In this document: positions 8,377-18,818 of the stretch, piece by piece
Layout of the letters: every line of letters starts with the position of its first letter
Position numbering within the stretch: the first letter of the stretch is position 1
Assembly: GCF_004404055.1 (NCBI RefSeq)
Contig: NZ_SOHK01000004.1
Location: 91,156 to 155,155, forward strand
From: Cryobacterium ruanii
Lineage (GTDB): Bacteria; Actinomycetota; Actinomycetes; Actinomycetales; Microbacteriaceae
Length of the DNA stretch: 64,000 nt
Reading direction: 5' to 3'
The notes under the pieces: model-generated
What the model was told of the DNA's origin: nothing
Databases searched by the model: none
What the model saw: only the letters and a program-made list of their open reading frames with translations
Made by a program: the position numbers and the translations under genes

Positions 8377-10268
8377 TGCTCGGCCTCGCGTCGAGACTTC
8401 GGGCCATGCCCGATGCCGAGCTGCGGCACGTGATCGGGGCGCGCGGGGTGACGACGAACGGCATCCACGACTTCTTCGATCTCGCCGAGGCCCTACTTGA
8501 TCCGAGCAATGTACAACTGGCTCTGAGCCACCTGGACCGCGGGACGCTCGCCGTTCTGGCCGTTTCCGGGCAGCTCACGAGCAGTAATTCCGTGCCGTCC
8601 CTGAACGCTGTGGCCAGCCGACTGTCCGAGTTGGGATCAACAGAGGTCGCGCTCACCGATGTGGCCCGCCGGGTAGATGTCCTGCACGCCCTGCTGCTGG
8701 CAGAGCACACCGACGGATGCTGCATCCCCTACGACGCCGTCTCGGCCCACCTCACGACGTGGCCGGCCCAGGGCCTGCCGGGTGCCGCCGAACTCGCGAC
8801 GGCGCTCCCCCCGACTGCCCTGGCCGCCGTGCCGGACTCCGAGATCACGTTCATCGACCAGCTGGCCTCCGAACGCGCCTTCGCCGTGGTGTCGTCGATC
8901 GCCGAGCTCGTCAACGAGCTGAGCCGGGAGCCCGCCCGGCAGCTCAGCCGCGGCGGACTCGGCCTACCCGATACCAAACGCCTGGCCGCCGTCATGACCG
9001 CCGCGCCCGACCTGGTGGCCCCAATCCTGGATCTCGCGGCCAGAGCTGACCTGCTGGCCCGCTCCGACGGGTATTGGATGGAGACCGAAGCCGGCGAAGC
9101 GTGGCTGCTCGAGCGAACGACGGTGCGCTGGGCCACGCTGGCCGCCGCCTGGCGCACGGCGCTCCCGCCGATCGTGGCCGACATTCTGCCCGGGCAGGCC
9201 GGCCTGCACTGGGGTGAGGGTCTCAGCGCGTTCATTGCGTGGCTCTACCCGGCCGGCGGCGAGTGGATGCTGTCCCAGCTGACCGAGTTCGCCCGCGACG
9301 CCGAGTTGCTCGGCATCACGGCCCACGACACGACCAGCACGGCCGGCGCCAGCGTGCTGTGCGGCGATCCGGAGGCGGCCGCAGCCACCATGGCGACCGC
9401 CCTGCCGGCCGAAGTCGGTGCTGTCTATCTGCAGCACGACCTGTCTATCGTCGCACCCGGTCCGCTCGCGCCGTCGATCGATTCCCGGCTGCGCGGCCTC
9501 GCCGATGTGGAAAGTCGCGAGCTGGCGACGAGTTATCGCATCACCGCGGCATCCGTAAATCGCGCACTCGCCGCGGGTGAGAACGCCGAAACGCTGCTCG
9601 CCTTTCTGGCGTCGATCTCACTCACCGGAATTCCGCAGCCGGTCGATTACCTCATCAACGAATCGGCGTCGCGGTATGGTCGGGTGCGGGTCGGCAGACT
9701 CGCGGGCGGAGCGAACGCGCCGATCGCGCCGATCGGCGACGACACCGTCTTTCTGAGCTACGTTTCCTCGGCCGATGCTGCGATGCTCGGCACCATCGCG
9801 GTCGACCAGACGCTCGCGCCGATCGGGCTGGTGCGCGCAGCCGACGGCGAACACCTGCTCAGCCGTTTCGCCGGTGATGCCGTGTTCTGGGCGCTCAGCG
9901 ATGCACGCTATCCAGTCGCCGCCGAAGACGACCTCGGCGAGATCGTGCACCTGCGCCGGCACCAGATTGCCCGGGTCGTGGTCGCCCCGACAGTCGATAC
10001 CGCCCGAAACCTGGTCGAGAAGCTGCGGCTCGGCGCCGAGAGCGGTGTTTCGGTGGCGGATGCCTGGCTCGCCCGCCAGCTCGGCACCGCCATCAAAGCC
10101 AAGCAGGCCATTCTGGTCAGCATCGCCATGCCCGGCGGCGCCGTCGTGGATTACCTGCTCGAACCGGCCAGCGTGAGCAACGGACGCTTTCGGGCCCGCG
10201 ACCGGCGGGCAGATATCGAGCGCACCCTGCCGCTCAAGAGCATCCTCAGCATTACTCCATTGCCCTAG
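8376..10268 (+). CDS. Helicase-associated (XPB-partner) protein
   Basis: A 630-residue protein of the actinobacterial family annotated as helicase-associated or XPB/Ssl2-like C-terminal domain; the M. tuberculosis counterpart lies next to its XPB gene. No Walker A motif or DEAD box is visible, so it is not itself a helicase. N-terminal winged-helix-like repeats (LAVLAVSGQL and later Leu/Ala-rich stretches) are followed by a conserved C-terminal region (SVADAWLARQLGTAIKAKQAILVSI). It probably works with the XPB helicase encoded 118 bases downstream in DNA repair or transcription-coupled processes; this is inferred from pairing. Confidence 0.8.
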   Translation: MLGLASRLRAMPDAELRHVIGARGVTTNGIHDFFDLAEALLDPSNVQLALSHLDRGTLAVLAVSGQLTSSNSVPSLNAVASRLSELGSTEVALTDVARRVDVLHALLLAEHTDGCCIPYDAVSAHLTTWPAQGLPGAAELATALPPTALAAVPDSEITFIDQLASERAFAVVSSIAELVNELSREPARQLSRGGLGLPDTKRLAAVMTAAPDLVAPILDLAARADLLARSDGYWMETEAGEAWLLERTTVRWATLAAAWRTALPPIVADILPGQAGLHWGEGLSAFIAWLYPAGGEWMLSQLTEFARDAELLGITAHDTTSTAGASVLCGDPEAAAATMATALPAEVGAVYLQHDLSIVAPGPLAPSIDSRLRGLADVESRELATSYRITAASVNRALAAGENAETLLAFLASISLTGIPQPVDYLINESASRYGRVRVGRLAGGANAPIAPIGDDTVFLSYVSSADAAMLGTIAVDQTLAPIGLVRAADGEHLLSRFAGDAVFWALSDARYPVAAEDDLGEIVHLRRHQIARVVVAPTVDTARNLVEKLRLGAESGVSVADAWLARQLGTAIKAKQAILVSIAMPGGAVVDYLLEPASVSNGRFRARDRRADIERTLPLKSILSITPLP

Positions 10269-10295
10269 ACGGGCGCGCACAACCCGCCGCGTGCC

Positions 10296-10373
10296 GGGGC
10301 TCATGCCGGACGGGCGTCGTGCCTGCGTGCGCGGTAGCCCCCGCGCGTGTCAGGGCTGGTGCCGGACGGGCGT
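10296..10373 (+). repeat. Imperfect direct repeat in the XPB leader
   Basis: Two 22-base segments (10296-10317 and 10352-10373) share GCCGGACGGGCGT at their ends, with a period of 56 bases. The second copy runs into TAGAAT (10373-10378), eight bases before the XPB ATG and so a possible -10 element. Confidence 0.5.
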
Positions 10374-10386
10374 AGAATTGGGGGCT

Positions 10387-12042
10387 ATGTCTGATGGCCC
10401 CCTGATTGTGCAAAGTGACCGCACGGTGTTGCTCGAAGTCGCCCACCCTCTTGCCGAGGATGCTCGTCACGACCTCGCCGTGTTCGCCGAGCTGGAACGC
10501 GCCCCCGAGCACATCCACACCTACCGCATCACGCGGCTCGGGCTGTGGAATGCCCGGGCGGCCGGGCACGACGCGTCGGACATGCTCGCGACCCTCGAGA
10601 AGTATTCCAAATTCGCCATACCGCAGACGGTCAGCGTGGACATCACCGAGACGGTCGGTCGCTACGGCCGGCTCGTCATCGAACGCGACTCCGAGGGCGC
10701 GCTCGTGCTGCACAGTAGCGACCAGGCCGTACTGACCGAGATTGCAGGGGCCAAGCGCATCGCACCCCTGCTGATCGGGCATCCGTCACCGGAGACGTAC
10801 CTCGTGGAGGCGTGGGCCCGCGGCCAGCTCAAGCAGGAGCTCGTGAAGCTCGGTTGGCCGGCCGAGGACCTCGCCGGGTACACACCGGGCACCCCGCACG
10901 ACATTGCCCTGAAGGAAGACGGTTGGGCGCTGCGGGACTACCAGAACAAGGCAGTCGCCAGCTTCTTCGACGGCGGCAGCGGCGTGGTCGTGCTGCCCTG
11001 TGGCGCCGGCAAGACCCTCGTCGGCGCCGGGGCGATGGCCACCGCTAAGACCAACACGCTCATTCTGGTGACCAACACCGTCTCAGCCCGGCAGTGGCGG
11101 GACGAGTTGCTCAAGCGCACGACGCTGACTCCGGAGGAGATCGGCGAGTACTCCGGCCAGGTGAAAGAGGTCAAGCCGGTCACCATCGCGACCTACCAGA
11201 TTCTCACCGCGAAGCGCAAGGGCGAGTACGCCCACCTCGAATTGCTCGACGCTATGGACTGGGGCCTCGTAATCTATGACGAGGTGCACCTGCTGCCCGC
11301 GCCCGTGTTCAAGCTCACCGCTGAGCTGCAGGCGCGTCGCCGCCTCGGCCTCACCGCCACCCTGGTGCGGGAAGACGGCCGCGAAGGCGACGTGTTCAGT
11401 CTCATCGGCCCGAAACGGTTCGACGCCCCGTGGAAGGAGATCGAGGCCCAGGGCTTCATCTCGCCCGCCAACTGCTACGAGGTGCGCATCGACCTGCCGC
11501 AGTCCGAGCGGCTCAGTTACGCCGCCGCGGCAGACGATGAGCGCTACCGCATGGCGGCGACCGCGCCGGCCAAGCTCGGCGTGGTGCAGGCGCTGATCAA
11601 GAAGCATGAGGGCGAACGCATCCTGGTGATCGGCCAGTATCTCGACCAGATCGACGAGCTCGCCGAAGTGTTGCAAGCTCCGCAACTCACCGGGGCCACG
11701 CCGATCGACGAACGCGAACGGCTGTACCAGGCGTTCCGGGTGGGCGAGGTGAAGGTGCTCGTCGTGTCGAAGGTCGCGAACTTCTCGGTCGACCTGCCTG
11801 AGGCGACCGTGGCCATCCAGGTGTCAGGCTCGTTCGGCTCACGCCAGGAAGAGGCCCAACGCCTCGGTCGGCTGCTGCGCCCCAAGGAGTCCGGCCTGTC
11901 AGCGAACTTCTACACCCTCGTCGCCCGCGACACCGTCGACCAGGATTTTGCGCAGAACCGGCAGCGTTTTCTCGCCGAACAGGGCTACAGCTACACGATC
12001 CTCGACGCGCAGAGCCTCAACCCGCAGTCCCTGGCCGTCTGA
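10387..12042 (+). CDS. XPB/ERCC3-type DNA helicase
   Basis: A 551-residue superfamily-2 helicase; the M. tuberculosis XPB protein has about the same length. ATG 10387 follows GGGGGCT. The N-terminal damage-recognition-like domain (about 1-190) precedes the helicase core with Walker A VVLPCGAGKTLVGAG and motif II IYDEVHLLPAP (DEVH). Motif V-VI in the C-terminal half are NFSVDLPEATVAIQVSGSFGS and QEEAQRLGRLLRP. Known bacterial XPB proteins are ATP-dependent 3'-5' helicases implicated in repair. It follows the helicase-associated gene and probably shares its transcript, though a TAGAAT sequence could provide its own promoter. Confidence 0.93.
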   Translation: MSDGPLIVQSDRTVLLEVAHPLAEDARHDLAVFAELERAPEHIHTYRITRLGLWNARAAGHDASDMLATLEKYSKFAIPQTVSVDITETVGRYGRLVIERDSEGALVLHSSDQAVLTEIAGAKRIAPLLIGHPSPETYLVEAWARGQLKQELVKLGWPAEDLAGYTPGTPHDIALKEDGWALRDYQNKAVASFFDGGSGVVVLPCGAGKTLVGAGAMATAKTNTLILVTNTVSARQWRDELLKRTTLTPEEIGEYSGQVKEVKPVTIATYQILTAKRKGEYAHLELLDAMDWGLVIYDEVHLLPAPVFKLTAELQARRRLGLTATLVREDGREGDVFSLIGPKRFDAPWKEIEAQGFISPANCYEVRIDLPQSERLSYAAAADDERYRMAATAPAKLGVVQALIKKHEGERILVIGQYLDQIDELAEVLQAPQLTGATPIDERERLYQAFRVGEVKVLVVSKVANFSVDLPEATVAIQVSGSFGSRQEEAQRLGRLLRPKESGLSANFYTLVARDTVDQDFAQNRQRFLAEQGYSYTILDAQSLNPQSLAV

Positions 12043-12099
12043 CCAGACCCTCGCAGCCCTCGCGGCGCGAGCCGGTCCGCAGGCTTGCGCCGCCGGGCC

Positions 12100-12174
12100 C
12101 AGGCGTTCGGGGCCGTGTCAGGCGTTCGGGGCCGTGGCCCCGTCCGTGGGCCCAGGTTAGAAACTAGGCCCAGG
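12100..12174. repeat. Tandem 19-mer and dispersed palindromic element, copy A
   Basis: In the convergent gap after XPB, AGGCGTTCGGGGCCGTG occurs twice in a row with a period of 19 bases (12101-12136). Next to it, 12148-12174 holds GGGCCC-N11-12-GGCCC around a GAAAC core. This is the first of three related GGGCCC-bounded palindromes in the window; the others are near 23651 and 50838. Confidence 0.55.
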
Positions 12175-12211
12175 TTTTTATTGTGGGCCCAGCGGCTGCC
12201 ATCCGCCCGCG

Positions 12212-12934
12212 TCAGGATTGCTGGCGGGCATAGCGCAGGAACAGCATGTCGCCGGCGCGCAGCACGTGCAGCAGCTCCATGGCGCGGGTCGCTCCGGTCG
12301 CCCCGACGGCGATGCGCCCGGCGCCACCGCCCTCGAGCAGGGGGCTGAGGCTCAGGCAGAGTTCGTCGACCCGGTCGGCCGCGACGAGGTCGCCGAACAG
12401 GTGAGGGCCGCCCTCGCAGAGAATCTGGGGCAGGCCGCGGGCGGCGAGCGCCGCCACGAGCAGGTGCGGGTCGATCGCGTGCTCGCCGCAGTCGATCACG
12501 TCGGCTACCGCTGAGAGCGCGACCCGCCGGTCGGCCGGCGCCGCAGCATGGGTCAGCACGATCGGTCGGGTCGCGGCCTCCGTGAAAACCGGATGCCCCG
12601 GCTCGAGATCCAGGCGCCCCGACACGATCGCCACGGGCAGCTGGGGGGAGAGTCCGTGGGCGACTCGCCAGGCGGCATCCTCTGGGGACATTTGAATGCC
12701 GCCGTATCCCTCGGCGCGCACCGTTCCGGCGCCAACGAGGATTACGTCGGTGAGCAGCCGCAGAGTGTCGAAGACGATCTTGTCATCGGCGTTGTTGAGC
12801 CCGCCACTGAGCCCCTCGTGCGTTGCCGCACCGTCGAGGCTCGCGATGAAGTTGACGCGTACCCGAGGCTTGAGACGATCCGGTACCCGGTAGCGCTCGA
12901 TCAGTTGGGCCCGTTGGGGCAGCTGGGCGCGCAT
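12212..12934 (-). CDS. Pyrimidine reductase / dihydrofolate reductase-fold protein (RibD C-terminal family)
   Basis: A 240-residue NADPH-dependent reductase of the RibD_C/DHFR-like fold. VRVNFIASLDGAATHEG near the start, VILVGAGTVRAEGYGG in the middle and LCEGGPHLFGDLVAADRVDELCLSLSP in the C-terminal half are the family signatures. In riboflavin synthesis such domains reduce a ribosylaminopyrimidine, but this stand-alone actinobacterial type has no fixed substrate. Its ATG overlaps the stop of the DHPS-like gene by one base (TGATG), so the two proteins are made together. That pairing suggests a pterin- or folate-related reaction, which is an inference. Confidence 0.82.
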   Translation of the reverse strand: MRAQLPQRAQLIERYRVPDRLKPRVRVNFIASLDGAATHEGLSGGLNNADDKIVFDTLRLLTDVILVGAGTVRAEGYGGIQMSPEDAAWRVAHGLSPQLPVAIVSGRLDLEPGHPVFTEAATRPIVLTHAAAPADRRVALSAVADVIDCGEHAIDPHLLVAALAARGLPQILCEGGPHLFGDLVAADRVDELCLSLSPLLEGGGAGRIAVGATGATRAMELLHVLRAGDMLFLRYARQQS

Positions 12935-13842
12935 CAGGTGAGGTTGTGGCGTTCGTAGGCGGGCTCGCGAAAACCGAGGATGGCCTCGGTCATGCGCACG
13001 GCGTCGACCGCGGCCCGCACGTTGTGCATGCGCACGATGCGGGCGCCCTGCAGGATGCAGACCGTCATAGCCGCGAGTGAACCCTCGACCCGCTCGCCGC
13101 GCGGCCGGTCCAGGCTCTCCCCCACGAAGTCCTTATTGGAGACGGCAACGAGGGTGGGCAGGCCGAGGGCGGTGATCTCGTCGAGCCGCCGGGTCAGTTC
13201 GAGGGAGTGCCGGGTGGTCTTGTTGAGGTCGTGCCCCGGGTCGATGATGATGCGCTCCCGCAGAACACCGTGTTCGACGGCGCGCGCGACCCGTGCCAGC
13301 AGAAAGGCGGCGACCTCGGCGACGACATCGTCGTATTGCGGCGCCGGATAGGGCATCCGCGGCGCCGCCAGGCTGTGCGTGATCACGAGAGTGGCGTCAC
13401 TGTCGGCGACGACATCGGCCATCGCCGGATCGTGCACCCCCGTGGTGTCGTTGATCACGTGCGCGCCGGCGGCGATACTCGCGGCAGCCACTGCGGGGTG
13501 AAAGGTATCGACCGAGATGACCACGCCCGCACCACGCAGCGCCTCAACCACGGGCACCACGCGATCGATCTCCTGCTCGACCGGCACGGCCGGCCCGGGC
13601 GCGAACTTCGCCCCGCCGATGTCGATCCAGTCTGCGCCATCGGCAACGGCCTGATGGGCCGCCACAACGGATGCGTCGAGCGCAAACGTCGCGCCCTGGT
13701 CGTAGAACGAGTCCGGCGTGCGATTGATGATGGCCATCACGGCCACTTCGCGATCGAAATCGAAGGTGCGGCCGCCGATTAGCCGGCGCGGGGCATCCAT
13801 TTGAGGCAGCGTCAGTGCCGTGCCGGTTCTCATTTGGGTCAT
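12934..13842 (-). CDS. Dihydropteroate synthase-like protein (divergent paralogue)
   Basis: A 302-residue TIM-barrel protein. ATG 13842 has AAAAGGA five bases upstream. It keeps MAIINRTPDSFYD, the first DHPS loop, and a sulfate-loop-like FVGESLDRP with a terminal RMHNVR in place of RVHDV. The usual GGESTRPG loop is replaced by GGAKFAPGP, and HVINDTTGVHDPAM replaces INDVSGG. The key loop changes make normal condensation of p-aminobenzoate with the pterin uncertain; it may be a second, specialised DHPS comparable to the FolP2 group. It is coupled to a RibD-type reductase. The main folate operon is not in this window. Confidence 0.75.
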   Translation of the reverse strand: MTQMRTGTALTLPQMDAPRRLIGGRTFDFDREVAVMAIINRTPDSFYDQGATFALDASVVAAHQAVADGADWIDIGGAKFAPGPAVPVEQEIDRVVPVVEALRGAGVVISVDTFHPAVAAASIAAGAHVINDTTGVHDPAMADVVADSDATLVITHSLAAPRMPYPAPQYDDVVAEVAAFLLARVARAVEHGVLRERIIIDPGHDLNKTTRHSLELTRRLDEITALGLPTLVAVSNKDFVGESLDRPRGERVEGSLAAMTVCILQGARIVRMHNVRAAVDAVRMTEAILGFREPAYERHNLT

Positions 13843-13985
13843 TGCGGTCCTTTTCTGTGAAACTGATTGACCGTGCTCTTCCATCATGTCGGTAATCGCG
13901 GCCGCACCACGATCATCGAACGTCGGTCTCGGTATACTCCGCCCACTATCAGCAAAGCTCCAGCTAACGCGCAGATACTGGGGGC

Positions 13986-14678
13986 ATGACTGACGGCCCC
14001 CGCATCCTTATCGTCGATGACGAACCAAATATCCGCGACCTCCTCACCACCAGCCTCCGTTTCGCCGGCTTCGCCGTGCGTGCTGTGGGCAATGGTGCAC
14101 AGGCCATCTCCGCCGTACTCGAGGAGGAACCCGACCTCATCATCCTCGACGTCATGCTCCCCGACATGAACGGTTTCGGCGTTACCAAGCGCCTGCGTTC
14201 AGCCGGCTACACCGCACCCATCCTCTTTCTCACCGCCAAAGACGACACCGAAGACAAGATCACTGGCCTCACGGTCGGCGGCGACGACTACGTGACCAAG
14301 CCGTTCAGCCTCGACGAGATCGTCGCCCGCATTAAGGCCATCCTGCGTCGTACTATGCACGCCGACGAAGACGCCGTGATCCGCGCCGGCGAACTCACCA
14401 TGGATCAGGACACCCACGAAGTCCTCGTGGGCACCGAAGCCATCGAATTGAGCCCGACCGAGTTCAAGCTGCTGCGCTACCTTATGCTCAACCCCAACCG
14501 GGTGCTGTCGAAGGCGCAGATCCTCGATCACGTCTGGGAATACGACTTCAACGGTGATGCGGGAATCGTGGAGAGCTACATCTCCTACCTGCGTCGCAAA
14601 GTTGACGTGCACTCGAGCGAACCGCTCATCCAGACCAAGCGTGGTTTCGGTTACATGCTCAAGGCTGCCAAGGCTTAG
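13986..14678 (+). CDS. OmpR-family response regulator
   Basis: A 230-residue regulator. The receiver domain has the acidic pair DD at 11-12, the phospho-acceptor Asp55 (IILDVMLPD) and the TKPFS lysine. The C-terminal winged helix (about 130-228) includes ELSPTEFKLLRYLMLNPNRVLSK and RTK-type wing TKRGFGYML. GGGGGC lies before the ATG. The downstream kinase gene begins 31 bases after the stop, so the two form one two-component system. The target is unknown. The type resembles the TcrA/TrcR or MprA group of actinobacteria. Confidence 0.9.
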   Translation: MTDGPRILIVDDEPNIRDLLTTSLRFAGFAVRAVGNGAQAISAVLEEEPDLIILDVMLPDMNGFGVTKRLRSAGYTAPILFLTAKDDTEDKITGLTVGGDDYVTKPFSLDEIVARIKAILRRTMHADEDAVIRAGELTMDQDTHEVLVGTEAIELSPTEFKLLRYLMLNPNRVLSKAQILDHVWEYDFNGDAGIVESYISYLRRKVDVHSSEPLIQTKRGFGYMLKAAKA

Positions 14679-14709
14679 TCACAGAGAGCTTTCGTACACT
14701 AGATCCCTC

Positions 14710-16452
14710 ATGCACGAAACCCTGTCCAGGCGGTGGAGCAGCATCTCCCTCCGTTCGAAGATCACCGGTGTCACGGTGCTGATGCTCACGCTCGGCCTGC
14801 TCGTTTCGGGAATCGGCACCATGGCCATGCTCAAGCAGTACGTGGTCACCCAGGTCGACACGCAATTGCAGGTGGATACTCAGACCGCGCTCAGCGGTTA
14901 CTCGTCGAGCGTCTTCTCGCAGGGTGATACCGAGGGCGTCGCCTCGGACTACTTCGTGGCGCTGTACGACCAGGACGGCGCCCTGATCACCCGAACCTGG
15001 CAGGAACGCGACCACGCGGAACTGCCCGTGGTCGGGATGCCGCTCGACCTGAAGCGGGTGTCGCAACTCGACGGGCAGATTCAAACCCTGTGGGATGCCG
15101 CCCACGACACCGAATTCCACGCGATCATGGTGCCCGTGGTGATCAGCCCCACCGGCACCTACGGCACGCTCGTCATGGCGGTGTCCCTGCGGCCGACGGA
15201 GAACACCATGGCCACCTATCTCACGATCTTTCTGGGCTTCGGCGCCGGGGTCGTGCTGATCGGCGCCATGCTCACCCGGGTGCTCGTCACGACCACGTTC
15301 GTGCCACTGCGGGAGGCCGAGCAGACCGCCGCCGCGATCGCCGACGGCGACTTCAGCCAGCGGCTTGGCGGCGCCACCCCGAACACCGAGGTTGGTCGCC
15401 TCAACCGTTCACTCAACATCATGCTCAGCCGCATCGACCGGGCCTTCAAGGATCGCGCCCGCACCATCGACCAGATGCGCCGCTTCGTCGGAGATGCGAG
15501 CCACGAGTTGCGCACCCCCCTCGTCTCGGTGCGCGGCTATGCCGAGCTGTACCGCATGGGTGCACTGCAGACCCCGGAAGACGTCGCACAGGCGATGGAA
15601 CGCATCGAGAAGGAAGCCATTCGCATGGGCGGCCTGGTCGAAGACCTACTCGAACTGGCCCGCCTCGACGAGACCAAGCCGCTCGCCCCGACCCCGGTCG
15701 ACCTCGTTCCGCTTGCTCGGGACGCCGCCCTCGATGCCATGGCCAGTTCCCCGGGCCGCCAGGTTACCGTGCTCACTCCCCCGCTGGTGTTCGGGCCGAG
15801 GGTCGACGACGTCGACCACGACGCACATTCTGAATTCGGCGACTCCGGTGAGGTCACGGCGTCCGACCACGACGCGGTGGAGAGCGTCACGACGGGCGCG
15901 ATCACGCGTCCATCGGGAACGGGAACCCCGACCGGGGCCATCGCCTTCGCCGGCGCCACACTGGCGCGGCTGCGTACGCGCAAGCCGCGTCGGGGCACCG
16001 CCGTTCTGCCGGACGCCGAGCCGACCGTGCTGCCGGTCGACGCGCAACTTCCGCCGATCGTGATGGCCGAAGAGAACAAGATTCGCCAGGTCATCACCAA
16101 CCTCATGGGCAACGCGATGCGCTTTACGTCCTCGGACAGTCCGATCGAACTCGAGGTCATGGTCGACCCGCGCACCCAGCGAGCCTCCATAGCCATAGTC
16201 GATCACGGCGACGGCATCCCCCCGCAGATTCGCGAGAAGATCTTCCAGCGCTTCTGGCGGGCGGACTCCTCTCGTGCCCGCGAAACCGGCGGCAGCGGCC
16301 TCGGGCTCGCCATCGTCGCCGCAATCGTCGCGAGCCACAACGGCACCGTCGACGTCGTCGAAACTCCGGGTGGCGGCGCCACCTTCCGCGTCTCGCTCCC
16401 CCTGGCCGGCACGCCGAGCGCCCCGCAGCACGCCCAGCCCGTCGTCCCATAG
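14710..16452 (+). CDS. Membrane sensor histidine kinase with long insertion in the catalytic region
   Basis: A 580-residue kinase. ATG 14710 was chosen because the longer frame overlaps the regulator gene. Two membrane helices (about 17-42 and 170-200) flank an extracellular sensor region; a HAMP linker follows. The phospho-acceptor motif is DASHELRTPLVSV (His near residue 265). The ATP-binding domain has N box NLMGNAMRF, D/F box DHGDGIPPQIREKIFQRFWR and G box GGSGLGLAIVA. Between the dimerisation helices and the N box lies an unusual insert of about 90 residues rich in Asp, Thr and Gly (DDVDHDAHSEFGDSG onward). It pairs with the regulator upstream. Confidence 0.9.
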   Translation: MHETLSRRWSSISLRSKITGVTVLMLTLGLLVSGIGTMAMLKQYVVTQVDTQLQVDTQTALSGYSSSVFSQGDTEGVASDYFVALYDQDGALITRTWQERDHAELPVVGMPLDLKRVSQLDGQIQTLWDAAHDTEFHAIMVPVVISPTGTYGTLVMAVSLRPTENTMATYLTIFLGFGAGVVLIGAMLTRVLVTTTFVPLREAEQTAAAIADGDFSQRLGGATPNTEVGRLNRSLNIMLSRIDRAFKDRARTIDQMRRFVGDASHELRTPLVSVRGYAELYRMGALQTPEDVAQAMERIEKEAIRMGGLVEDLLELARLDETKPLAPTPVDLVPLARDAALDAMASSPGRQVTVLTPPLVFGPRVDDVDHDAHSEFGDSGEVTASDHDAVESVTTGAITRPSGTGTPTGAIAFAGATLARLRTRKPRRGTAVLPDAEPTVLPVDAQLPPIVMAEENKIRQVITNLMGNAMRFTSSDSPIELEVMVDPRTQRASIAIVDHGDGIPPQIREKIFQRFWRADSSRARETGGSGLGLAIVAAIVASHNGTVDVVETPGGGATFRVSLPLAGTPSAPQHAQPVVP

Positions 16453-16576
16453 GCGACTCCTCCCCCGGTTGAGAGGGCAGCCATAGCTCACAGATTCAGG
16501 AGTGGCAAGTGGATGCTCTCGCCCGCCTTCTACGCTCACAGTCACCAACCACTGTTATGTAGGAGAAGGGCACACC

Positions 16577-16867
16577 ATGACGAGCTTCCAGGTCGACAGC
16601 GAGGCGGTGCAGAGCACCGCGAGTACTGCCCGCGGTACTATCGCGCGGGTGCAGGCGGATGTCGGTGAACTGAACGCCCAGCTGACCAGCCTGGAAGGTT
16701 TCTGGACCGGTCAGGCCTCGGCTGCTTTTCAGGGCGCGTTCGCCGAGTGGCGCGGCATGCACCAACAGCTGGAGGAGAGCCTGACCCTGCTCAACCAGGC
16801 GTTGAGCGTGGCCGGGCAGCAGTACGCCGAGACCGAGCAGGCCAACACCCGGTTGTTCGCGCGCTAG
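16577..16867 (+). CDS. WXG100 (ESAT-6-like) protein
   Basis: A 96-residue four-helix-hairpin protein. ATG 16577 follows AGGAGAAGGG. The central turn GFWTGQAS supplies the W-x-G motif, and the C-terminal helix is Gln/Glu-rich. The length is typical of secreted WXG100 partners of type VII systems. No EccC-type ATPase or second Esx gene is adjacent, so it is an orphan here. The last codons TTC GCG CGC TAG are the first copy of a tandem repeat that continues 3' of the gene. Confidence 0.88.
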   Translation: MTSFQVDSEAVQSTASTARGTIARVQADVGELNAQLTSLEGFWTGQASAAFQGAFAEWRGMHQQLEESLTLLNQALSVAGQQYAETEQANTRLFAR

Positions 16868-16990
16868 GCGGGCACACAAATGTTCGCGCGCTAGGCGGGC
16901 ACACAAATGTTCGCGCGCTGGGCGGGCACACAAATGTTCGCGCGCTAGGCGGGCACACAAATGTTCGCGCGCTAGGCGGGCACACAAAAG
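16856..16990 (+). repeat. Five tandem 27-bp copies starting in the WXG100 stop region
   Basis: Five head-to-tail 27-base units (16856, 16883, 16910, 16937 and 16964 onward). Each begins TTCGCGCGCTAGGCGGGC, except that the third unit has TGG in place of TAG. The fifth unit differs at its end and runs into a terminator stem. Since 27 is a multiple of three, stop-codon readthrough would add repeated nonapeptides. No spacers are present, so it is not a CRISPR array. Confidence 0.95.
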
Positions 16991-17018
16991 TGGGCGCCTC
17001 CCGAAGGAGACGCCCACT
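16989..17018. terminator. Bidirectional terminator between WXG100 and groEL
   Basis: AGTGGGCG at 16989-16996 pairs with CGCCCACT at 17011-17018, with an inner CTCC/GGAG stem and a CGAA loop. It is followed by TTTTGTG on the minus strand (groEL side) and by TCTTCTT on the plus strand. Confidence 0.8.
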
Positions 17019-17047
17019 CTTCTTAGTGCTGGTGCTGCTGGCTGGAC

Positions 17048-18746
<1,699 letters not shown>

Positions 18747-18754
18747 AAATGATT

Positions 18755-18780
18755 CTGGCACTCTAGGGTCGAGAGTGCAA
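18755..18780. promoter_or_regulatory. Second, imperfect CIRCE-like element
   Basis: GGCACTC-N9-GAGTGCAA (core GCACTC 18758-18763 and GAGTGC 18773-18778) lies just upstream of the perfect CIRCE, with centres about 35 bases apart. Spacing and core match; the outer bases differ. Confidence 0.65.
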
Positions 18781-18818
18781 GCGAGCATCGGGGGTGGCCA
18801 GCGGCTCCCGGTCGACGG

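Noticed and set aside
16856..16990. CRISPR array
   Set aside because: The 27-base units touch each other with no variable spacers and no cas genes are near.
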